Shown one piece after another: positions 6,847 through 13,289 of a DNA stretch of 19,864 bases. The notes below the pieces were generated by a model. The model ran no database searches and was not told the DNA's origin. It worked only from the letters and a program-made list of their open reading frames with translations. Within the stretch, counting starts at the first letter, position 1. Each line of letters begins with the position of its first letter. This stretch comes from JBAZYK01 sp964582265 (GTDB taxonomy: Bacteria > Patescibacteriota > Gracilibacteria > UBA1369), in assembly GCA_964582265.1 (NCBI GenBank), contig CAZOQT010000021.1, positions 1 through 19,864 on the forward strand. The letters are read 5' to 3'. The position numbers and the translations under genes are program-made.

Positions 6847-7359
6847 ATGAAAAAGAATTTTCGTACTTGGGGGGTAGGCTTGCTTATGTTTGCTGCCTTT
6901 TTGGTTACTGGATGCGCTGGAAGTGAAGCGTCTAGCGTGGGCGCGTATAATAATAAAATTGTGGTGATTCAGCAGGATATGTTGCAGAGAGCTCAAGATA
7001 GTGCGAAGTTTTTATCTGGGCAGGATCTGGATGCTAGTAGAGCGGCAAGTGAAATGAGTAATGTTTTGGCTGATGTGCAAAAAACTTATGATGAATTTAA
7101 GGCTTTGCAGGTCCCAAAGGGTGGTGAAGCAATTGCTGCAGCTATGAAAAACTTTTTTGATGTGGAAGTGGAAGGATTAAACAATTTGATTGTTAATTTG
7201 CGCAGTTTTGTTGGTAAAGAAAAAGATGGGCAAGCAGTAAATAATTTAATGAAAGTGGTTGATGATTTTAGTAAAAAAGAAAATGATGCGCTTGTGAATT
7301 TTAATGATGTTCAAAAGCAAACTGCAGATAAATACGGTAAAAAAGTTGAAACTAATTAG
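6847..7359 (+). CDS. Predicted lipoprotein, unknown function
   Basis: A 170-aa protein with a lipoprotein signal: a basic start (MKKNFRTW), a hydrophobic core (9-19) and the lipobox VTGC with the modified cysteine at 23. The mature part (24-170) is almost entirely helical and polar, with regularly spaced hydrophobic residues, which suggests a helical bundle on the outer face of the membrane. I do not recognise the family. The ATG follows an AT-rich leader and no Shine-Dalgarno is seen. It ends with TAG 13 bp before the TTG start of PEP carboxylase, so the two are probably cotranscribed; a functional link is not evident and may not exist. Confidence 0.8.
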   Translation: MKKNFRTWGVGLLMFAAFLVTGCAGSEASSVGAYNNKIVVIQQDMLQRAQDSAKFLSGQDLDASRAASEMSNVLADVQKTYDEFKALQVPKGGEAIAAAMKNFFDVEVEGLNNLIVNLRSFVGKEKDGQAVNNLMKVVDDFSKKENDALVNFNDVQKQTADKYGKKVETN

Positions 7360-7372
7360 TAATTTTTAAAGC

Positions 7373-8899
7373 TTGGCAGATTTCTTAAGAAACATCCCGA
7401 TTACCATGGCCACGCAGCATCCGGACAACGCCTGTGAGGCTTACTGGTGCGGAAAAAAGTTTATTAATACCGCGGATGAAATTGAGGAATGTTATAGAGT
7501 TTTTGATGAACTTGGAATGCAGGAATACATGTGGGATTGGGAAGGTAAGTTTGTGGATGAAGCCGTTATAGATAGGCTTTTTCAGAAGTATGGCGATTTT
7601 TTTAATCCGGTTGGTAAACATGCATTGGGGCGGGACATTTTTTTGACTTTTCGTATTCCTAACGTGTGGGAAGAAAGGGGTTACAGACTGGCTCGCGCTT
7701 TTATGAGTATTTTGACGGCGAATGATTTGGCAGAGTCTATGAAGATGCATCGTCCACCGCTTTTTGAGGCTATTTTGCCAATGACAAAAACCGCAGAGCA
7801 ATTAATGCACGTGCAGAAAACATTTTGGGGAACTGTTAAAATTAAGAATGAAATTTTTGGTGGGCGAGCAGAGGATTTTGAAAATTTTAATGTGATTCCG
7901 CTGTTTGAAGAAATTGACGATTTAACTTCTGTGGACAGTGTTTTGCGCGATTATTTTGCGATGTATAAAAAAGAATATGGGCGGGAAATAAATTATTTGC
8001 GCCCGTTTATTGCCCGTAGTGATCCGGCACTTAATGCGGGGTTGGTGCCGGCGGTGCTATCTACAAAGGTGGCGCTTACTTTGTTTAAGCGGTTAGAAGA
8101 TGAGTTTAAAATTCCTTTTTTCCCGATTATTGGTACGGGGTCGCTGCCTTTTAGAGGAGGCGTTAATCCGGACAACATCAAAGAAACAATAAGAGAATTT
8201 GCGGGGATTAGAACAGTGACTTTGCAGTCGGCGTTTAGATATGATTATGATTTGGATAAGGTCAAAAAGGCGATCGCGCTGATTCATGAAGAGTTGCCAA
8301 AGTTGCAGCCGCGGATTTTAACGGATGCAGAAATTGATGATGTTAAGCGCTTGAATGGAGTTTTTGCGGGATATTATCGTGAGACAATTGAAGCGATTGC
8401 GCCACTAATCAACAAAATTTCGGTGCAGATTCCGCCGCGTCGTGAAAGGTTGCAGCATATTGGACTTTTTGGATATTCCCGCGGTGTGGGCAAAGTTAGC
8501 CTGCCACGCGCCATTAATTTTACGGCGGTACTGTATTCACTGGGTGTTCCTCCAGAATTTATTGGTACGGGAAGAGGCCTTAGGGAAGCGGAAAAGCTGG
8601 GCTTAAGCAAATTGGTGCGCGATCATTATTTAAATCTGGAAGCGGATTTAACGCACGCCGGAAAATATCTCAACAAAGAAAATTTGGACTTTTTGGCGGA
8701 GGAATATCCTGCGTTTAAAGCCATTCGTGACGATGTTAAATATGTGGAGGACTTTTTGGGCAAGAACTTGGGGCCGCACAAAACGCACCACTTCATCCAC
8801 CGCAATCTGGTTTCATCAATTTACCTGCACAGCAAAGTGGGCGAGGATTTTACTTTGGAATTAGAGCAGGCCGCGAAAATCAGAAAGAGCTTGGGGTAG
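7373..8899 (+). CDS. ppcA: Phosphoenolpyruvate carboxylase, archaeal type (PEPCase type 2)
   Basis: This enzyme carboxylates PEP with bicarbonate to oxaloacetate, an anaplerotic step. The 508-aa length fits the short archaeal-type family and not the roughly 900-aa bacterial/plant enzyme. Typical motifs are: 'IPITMATQHPDNA' near the N-terminus (8-20), 'DPALNAGLVPAVLSTKVAL' (217-235), 'GTGSLPFRGGVNPDN' (254-268), 'TLQSAFRYDY' (283-292), and 'LPRAINFTAVLYSLGVPPEFIGTGR' split over 377-401. The start is TTG at 7373; the next ATG (residue 12) would cut into the conserved N-terminal motif, so the TTG is preferred. It lies 13 bp after the lipoprotein gene. The stop TAG is one base away from the stop of convergent typA. 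The archaeal type is known in scattered bacteria (for example Clostridium perfringens and Leuconostoc), so its presence suggests old lateral transfer. Confidence 0.92.
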   Translation: MADFLRNIPITMATQHPDNACEAYWCGKKFINTADEIEECYRVFDELGMQEYMWDWEGKFVDEAVIDRLFQKYGDFFNPVGKHALGRDIFLTFRIPNVWEERGYRLARAFMSILTANDLAESMKMHRPPLFEAILPMTKTAEQLMHVQKTFWGTVKIKNEIFGGRAEDFENFNVIPLFEEIDDLTSVDSVLRDYFAMYKKEYGREINYLRPFIARSDPALNAGLVPAVLSTKVALTLFKRLEDEFKIPFFPIIGTGSLPFRGGVNPDNIKETIREFAGIRTVTLQSAFRYDYDLDKVKKAIALIHEELPKLQPRILTDAEIDDVKRLNGVFAGYYRETIEAIAPLINKISVQIPPRRERLQHIGLFGYSRGVGKVSLPRAINFTAVLYSLGVPPEFIGTGRGLREAEKLGLSKLVRDHYLNLEADLTHAGKYLNKENLDFLAEEYPAFKAIRDDVKYVEDFLGKNLGPHKTHHFIHRNLVSSIYLHSKVGEDFTLELEQAAKIRKSLG

Positions 8900-8900
8900 T

Positions 8901-10703
8901 TTACTCCACCTTATTCCTCTTTCTCTCGTTTTCCGTTAGGAACTTTTTGCGGATGCGGATGTTCTTTGGTGTGATTTCCACAAGTTCGTCGCGCTGGATG
9001 TATTCCATGGCTTGTTCCAGAGACATTTCTTGATGTGGAACCAAACGGATGGCTTCGTCTGAACCACTGGTACGCATGTTACTAAGCTTCTTTTCTTTAC
9101 ATGGGTTTACAACCAAATCATCGCTCTTAGCGTTTTCGCCAATGATCATGCCTTCGTAAAGATCAACACCGGTACCAATAAACATTTTGCCACGTTCTTG
9201 TAACTTCCAAAGTGCATAACCAACAGAAACACCATTGTCCCCGGAAATCATTACACCGTTGGTGCGATGTTTAATTTCGCCTTTGAATCTTTCATAGTGG
9301 AAAAAGCTGTGATCCATCAAACCTTCACCGCGTGTATCCATAATAAATTCAGATTGAAAGCCAAGAAGTCCACGTGTAGGAATAAGATAATCCATGCGAG
9401 TTTGGCCGTTTTCTGACTGCATGTTTTGCATTTCGCCTTTTCTGGTGCCAAGTTTGTCAATCGCTACACCCTGATATTCATCTGGAACAGTAATAACTAA
9501 TTGTTCAACCGGCTCCATCTTTTCGCCATTGATTGTTTTATAAATTACTTCTGGTTGTGAAATCTGTAATTCAAATCCTTCACGACGCATATTCTCGATC
9601 AAAATTGAAAGATGAAGTTCACCACGTCCGGAAACTTTATATCCGTCTGTGCCGGCAATTGGCTCTACTTCTAGACCCACATTGGTTTGAAGTTCGCGAT
9701 CAAGACGATCCTTAATATGGCGAGTTGTTACAAACTTACCTTCTTTACCAGCAAAAGGGGAGTTATTTACCAAGAAATTCATGGACAAAGTTGGCTCGTC
9801 GATTTGCAGCAGTTCCATAGCTTCTGGCTTTGCTGGATCTGCAATTGTTTCACCAATGGTAATGTCTGGAATCCCGGCGATGGCTACGATATCTCCACAT
9901 TCGCCTTCTGGAATTTCCATTCTTTTAATTCCTTCAAAACCTAAAAGTTTGGTGATTTTGGCTGGTTTGATTGAACCATCACGTTTGCAAACCGCTACTT
10001 GCTGATTTGCTTTGATCATTCCTCTAGAAATTCTACCAAGGGCAATGCGGCCGATGTAGTCATCATAAAACAGGTTTGTAACCTGCATTTGGAGTGGTTC
10101 TGCGTTTTTATCCGGATAAGGTTTTACGTGCTTTAAAATGGTTTCAAAAAGGGGAGTTAGGTCTTTTCCTTCATCTTCCATTTGATGTTTAGCGATTCCT
10201 TCGCGGCCGATTGAGTATATAATTGGAAAATCGAGTTGTTGATCATTTGCGCCAAGTGCTACAAACAGATCAAAAACCATATCAATTACCTGGTGCGCAC
10301 GTTGATCTTTACGGTCAATTTTGTTGATAACTACGATGGGTCTAATCCCAAGCGCGAGTGATTTTTGAAGTACGAATTTGGTTTGAGGCATTGGACCTTC
10401 TTTGGCGTCTACTAAAAGCAAAACGGTATCAACCATCTTAAGTACACGTTCAACTTCTGAACCAAAGTCGGCATGCCCTGGAGTGTCAACCAGATTGATT
10501 TTGTAATCTTTATAATGAATTGAAGAGTTTTTAGCCAAAATAGTAATTCCACGTTCTTTTTCCAGGTCATTACTGTCCATTACAAGTTCGCCAACTTTTT
10601 CGTGATCGTTAAAAGCGCCACCTTGGCGGAGTAAGAAGTCTGTTAATGTGGTTTTGCCGTGATCTACGTGGGCAATAATGGCGATGTTGATGATTTTGGA
10701 CAT
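8901..10703 (-). CDS. typA: TypA/BipA ribosome-associated GTPase
   Basis: A 600-aa translational GTPase related to EF-G and LepA. It binds the 70S ribosome and in E. coli aids 50S assembly at low temperature. GTP-binding motifs are clear: G1 AHVDHGKT (11-18), G2 RGIT (51-54), G3 DTPGH (73-77) and G4 NKID (127-130). Beyond these come the beta-barrel domain II, the two alpha/beta domains, and the TypA-specific C-terminal domain with 'RTSGSDEAIRLVP' and a basic tail. Length is normal (E. coli 607). The start is the ATG at 10703-10701, without a Shine-Dalgarno. A strong promoter lies about 150 bp upstream and overlaps the end of dus, so the gene has a long leader. It is convergent with ppcA, with a single base between the two stop codons and no terminator visible. 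Confidence 0.96.
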   Translation of the reverse strand: MSKIINIAIIAHVDHGKTTLTDFLLRQGGAFNDHEKVGELVMDSNDLEKERGITILAKNSSIHYKDYKINLVDTPGHADFGSEVERVLKMVDTVLLLVDAKEGPMPQTKFVLQKSLALGIRPIVVINKIDRKDQRAHQVIDMVFDLFVALGANDQQLDFPIIYSIGREGIAKHQMEDEGKDLTPLFETILKHVKPYPDKNAEPLQMQVTNLFYDDYIGRIALGRISRGMIKANQQVAVCKRDGSIKPAKITKLLGFEGIKRMEIPEGECGDIVAIAGIPDITIGETIADPAKPEAMELLQIDEPTLSMNFLVNNSPFAGKEGKFVTTRHIKDRLDRELQTNVGLEVEPIAGTDGYKVSGRGELHLSILIENMRREGFELQISQPEVIYKTINGEKMEPVEQLVITVPDEYQGVAIDKLGTRKGEMQNMQSENGQTRMDYLIPTRGLLGFQSEFIMDTRGEGLMDHSFFHYERFKGEIKHRTNGVMISGDNGVSVGYALWKLQERGKMFIGTGVDLYEGMIIGENAKSDDLVVNPCKEKKLSNMRTSGSDEAIRLVPHQEMSLEQAMEYIQRDELVEITPKNIRIRKKFLTENERKRNKVE

Positions 10704-10846
10704 GGGATTTGGGTTGTTTACTGCCTAGAGCCAAAGGCTAAGGGCGGCTAAAAATAAAAATAGGTAAGTTTTGGCGTGGCTTTTTAGCCCTAAAATGTCT
10801 TCTAAAAGCCCTTCTCGGAACGCTGACCAGGTTCTACCCGAGCGCG
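10704..10846 (-). promoter_or_regulatory. Long structured 5' leader of typA
   Basis: Between the predicted transcription start (about 10846) and the typA ATG lie about 140 nt with no gene. On the minus strand I see three possible stems. CTCGG and CCGAG (near 10843 and 10813) enclose about 20 nt. GGCTTTTAG pairs with CTAAAAAGCC (one bulged A; roughly 10809-10776), followed by a T-rich stretch. AGCC-TTT-GGCT (10740-10730) forms a small hairpin near the start codon. No known riboswitch is recognised. Confidence 0.45.
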
Positions 10847-10852
10847 GAGGAG

Positions 10853-10881
10853 ATTATACTGAAAGTCAAGCTGAAGGTCAA
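10853..10881 (-). promoter_or_regulatory. Near-consensus sigma-70-type promoter of typA
   Basis: Minus strand: -35 TTGACC (10881-10876, 5 of 6), a 17-bp spacer, -10 TATAAT (10858-10853, perfect). The -35 hexamer includes the TGA stop codon of dus, so the two genes are packed end to promoter. Confidence 0.75.
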
Positions 10882-12035
10882 ATTAAACGTATAATTTCTT
10901 CAACTTCCTTAGCATTATTCGCCTGCATTAGTTTTTGGCGAACTTCACTGGCGCCGGCAAACCCGCGGCAGTACCAGGCTAAATGTTTGCGCATGATCAC
11001 GAATAATTTTGGTTCAAAAAGTTTTTCGTGCAGCTTGGCGTGTTCGATGGCGATATTCAGTTTTTCCTGGAGGGTTGGCTCGTATGCGGCGGTTGGCGTT
11101 CCGGCGGTTTTATAATTGGAGTTTGATTTTCTAAAAATCCACGGATTGCCAAAAGAGGCGCGGCCGATTAGTACGCCGTCAACTCCGTATTGTTTAACTT
11201 TTTGGTGGGCTTCTTCTACACTTTTTACGTCGCCGTTGCCAAGGATTGTGATGGGGGTGAAAATGCGTGACTTGGCGTGTGCTTTGTTGTATTCATGAAT
11301 GATTTTGGCAGCTTGGGCGATTGCTTCCCAGTCGGCTTGTCCTGTGTACATTTGTTTTAAAGTGCGGCCGTGTAAGCTGATGTTGGCAGGCTTTTGTTCC
11401 AGCAGTGTGTTGATCCAGTCCGCGACAATATTTTTGTCGTATCCTATGCGTGTTTTTACAGAAACGGGTAATAATTTATGTTGAGAGAAATTGTTATGCT
11501 TATTGGCACTGGTCATATCTGCTTGCATTTGACGTGCGTAAGTAACAACATTTTCTGGCAGGCCGACTTCTTCTAATTTCAGTCCATCGGCCCAATCGGC
11601 CACACCTTTTTTTGTATATTTGATAATTTTTTGAGCCTGTTTGGGGTTTAAAATCAGGCTTGCTCCTGCGCCTTTGCTGGCAATGTTTTTCGCTGGGCAG
11701 CCCATGTTGATGTCGATGCCGTCAAATCCCAATTCACACAATAAAACGGCGGCTTTATAAAAAGCTTTTTCGTCCGTGCCAAATAGTTGGGCAACAATCG
11801 GGCGCTCGATTTCATCATAAATAAAAGCACGTAGTGACCTAACTCCGCCCGCGGCGATGCCTTCCACGGAAGTAAATTCGGTAACCAGTACATCCGGCTG
11901 GCCATATTTGGCGGTTATATATCTAAATGGTGCATCGGTGACGCCGTCCATGGGAGCAAGGCCAATGATGGGTTTGGTTAGATTCGCCCAAAAATTTGCA
12001 GATTTTTGATCGGATTTAGTCTTAGAAGTTTTCAC
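10878..12035 (-). CDS. dus: tRNA-dihydrouridine synthase (DusB-like)
   Basis: This FMN-dependent enzyme reduces uridines in the tRNA D-loop. In the 385-aa product: 'APMDGVTDAPFR' (27-38, flavin site), 'GIDINMGCPAKNI' (106-118) with catalytic Cys113, 'PVSVKTRIGYD' (190-200), 'SLHGRTLKQMYTGQADW' (220-236), 'LGNGDV' (265-270) and 'GVLIGRASFGNPWIF' (287-301). The C-terminal helical part has 'MRKHLAWYCRGFAGASEVR', typical of DusB. It is longer than usual (E. coli DusB about 320 aa) because of an insertion at about 145-188 and small ones at about 249-262 and 304-320. The start is GTG at 12035-12033. A -10-like CATAAT lies only 8 bp upstream, so the mRNA could be nearly leaderless. It is the only gene in the window that ends in TGA. 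Confidence 0.93.
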   Translation of the reverse strand: MKTSKTKSDQKSANFWANLTKPIIGLAPMDGVTDAPFRYITAKYGQPDVLVTEFTSVEGIAAGGVRSLRAFIYDEIERPIVAQLFGTDEKAFYKAAVLLCELGFDGIDINMGCPAKNIASKGAGASLILNPKQAQKIIKYTKKGVADWADGLKLEEVGLPENVVTYARQMQADMTSANKHNNFSQHKLLPVSVKTRIGYDKNIVADWINTLLEQKPANISLHGRTLKQMYTGQADWEAIAQAAKIIHEYNKAHAKSRIFTPITILGNGDVKSVEEAHQKVKQYGVDGVLIGRASFGNPWIFRKSNSNYKTAGTPTAAYEPTLQEKLNIAIEHAKLHEKLFEPKLFVIMRKHLAWYCRGFAGASEVRQKLMQANNAKEVEEIIRLI

Positions 12036-12103
12036 AAATTTTGATTATGGCTTAGCAATCAGCCTGCCCATCATAAAAGAATCTGAGTGCGCACACAAGT
12101 TGA

Positions 12104-12165
12104 TACAAAATTGCGTATTTTGTAATACAATTTCCGTAAAATAGGTTAATAGATGTATTACATCT
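12104..12165. promoter_or_regulatory. Paired palindromic operator candidates, TGTA-W-TACA
   Basis: The dus/SLH divergent region carries TGTAATACA (12121-12129; extends to TTGTAATACAA) and TGTATTACA (12154-12162; extends to the 15-bp AGATGTATTACATCT at 12151-12165). Centres are 33 bp apart, about three helical turns. A third TACA half-site forms an 8-bp inverted repeat with the first (TACAAAAT 12104-12111 and ATTTTGTA 12117-12124). A possible -10 TAAAAT (12137-12142) lies between the two. This looks like a site for a dimeric repressor of the GntR or TetR sort, which is inference. Confidence 0.5.
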
Positions 12166-12179
12166 TAATTTAAAAAATC

Positions 12180-12572
12180 ATGAAGAAACTTATTCAAAAT
12201 CTGGGAATATTTATGCTTGGGTCAATAATTTCATTGGGGATGGTTTATGCTCAGGATTCAGTAAAGAAATTTCCGGATGTAGATTACAATGCTTATTATG
12301 CAAATGCAGTTAACGCCATGGTTGCTCGCGGTGTAATTAAAGGTTACGATAATGGAAATTTTGGTCCAAATGATTATGTTACGCGCGCTCAACTTGCTAC
12401 GGTTCTAGATAGAAACGAAATGCTTTCTGATAATTATAGTAGAATAATGGATTTGAGAGAGTTGATATGTGGAAGTTTGGACAAAAGCAAACTTTCAACA
12501 AATGTAGAGACTTGGGGAAATGTGCAAGCTACTTATGAAAAAGTTTGTGAAACCCAAGGATGGTACTTATAA
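12180..12572 (+). CDS. Small secreted protein with one SLH (S-layer homology) domain
   Basis: A 130-aa protein with a signal peptide (MKK start, hydrophobic 8-22, likely cut after VYA at 24) and one SLH domain: 'FPDV...YYANAVNAMVARGVIKGYDNGNFGPNDYVTRAQLATVL' over 31-76. SLH domains bind cell-wall polymers and usually come in threes in larger proteins, so a free-standing single domain is unusual. The remaining 77-130 is a short polar region with two cysteines (97 and 123) that could pair. It may act as a wall-binding adaptor by oligomerising; that is inference. The ATG lies behind the TGTAWTACA palindromes and has no Shine-Dalgarno. It converges on the pseudouridine synthase gene with 5 bp between stop codons. 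Confidence 0.85.
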   Translation: MKKLIQNLGIFMLGSIISLGMVYAQDSVKKFPDVDYNAYYANAVNAMVARGVIKGYDNGNFGPNDYVTRAQLATVLDRNEMLSDNYSRIMDLRELICGSLDKSKLSTNVETWGNVQATYEKVCETQGWYL

Positions 12573-12577
12573 AAGTG

Positions 12578-13270
12578 CTACTTCAGCGTTCCGAGTAATT
12601 CTTTCTTTTCGTTTTGGGTTAAAAATCGCCATTTTCCGCGTGGTAAATCGCCAAGTTCAATATTCATTATGCGAACGCGCTTTAGGATTTTTACCTCGTA
12701 GCCAAGCGCTTCACACATGCGGCGGATTTGGCGGTTCATGCCTTGAACAATGGTGATAATAAATTGCTGTGGTGAAATTTTTTGGACAAAGGCTGGTAAA
12801 GTTTTTTTCTTAAAGATGTAAACTCCTGTGGCCATTCGTTTTAAAAAGTCTGGGGTGAGCGGCTTATCAACTGTTACAATATATTCTTTTTCGTGTTGAT
12901 TTACAGCTTTGCAGATCTTGTCGACGATTTCTCCGTCATTTGTAAGGAGGATTAATCCGGAAGACTGAACGTCCAATCTACCTACCGGAAAAATGCGAGT
13001 GTCAACTTTAACCCAATCCAAAATAGTGTTGTCGGCGGTTTTATCTGTTGTTGTTATAACGCCAAAAGGTTTGTGAAAAGCAATATAGATTTTTTCCGGT
13101 TTTGTGGATGAAACTTTTTGCCCATTAAATATTATTTCATCAGTTTCTTCTACTTGATCGCCAAGTCCAGCGGTTCGTCCGTTAATTTTTACCTTGCCGT
13201 CTTTAATGATGGAATCTGCTTCACGTCTCGAGCAAACTCCGGCCTGGGCTAAATATTTATTGATGCGCAT
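12578..13270 (-). CDS. RsuA/RluB/RluE/RluF-family rRNA pseudouridine synthase
   Basis: The enzyme isomerises a uridine in rRNA. The 230-aa product has an N-terminal S4 RNA-binding domain (MRINKYLAQAGVCSRREADS, about 1-48). The catalytic domain has 'FPVGRLDVQSSGLILLTNDG' with catalytic Asp100 and, near the C-terminus, 'GMNRQIRRMCEALGYEV'. RluB-like is a reasonable guess, but RsuA, RluE and RluF cannot be told apart by eye. The frame is open 22 codons further to 13336, which would overlap the preceding surface-protein gene; family members start at MRINKYLA, so the ATG at 13270-13268 is chosen. It follows the surface-protein gene by 19 bp on the same strand and may be cotranscribed with it. The stop is TAG. 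Confidence 0.93.
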   Translation of the reverse strand: MRINKYLAQAGVCSRREADSIIKDGKVKINGRTAGLGDQVEETDEIIFNGQKVSSTKPEKIYIAFHKPFGVITTTDKTADNTILDWVKVDTRIFPVGRLDVQSSGLILLTNDGEIVDKICKAVNQHEKEYIVTVDKPLTPDFLKRMATGVYIFKKKTLPAFVQKISPQQFIITIVQGMNRQIRRMCEALGYEVKILKRVRIMNIELGDLPRGKWRFLTQNEKKELLGTLK

Positions 13271-13289
13271 GAAACTGATAAACATTAAA

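Noticed and set aside
6709..6996. N-terminal extension of the MscS-family frame (96 codons)
   Set aside because: It overlaps the divergent lipoprotein gene and both promoters, has no resemblance to MscS proteins, and a proper promoter precedes the ATG at 6708.
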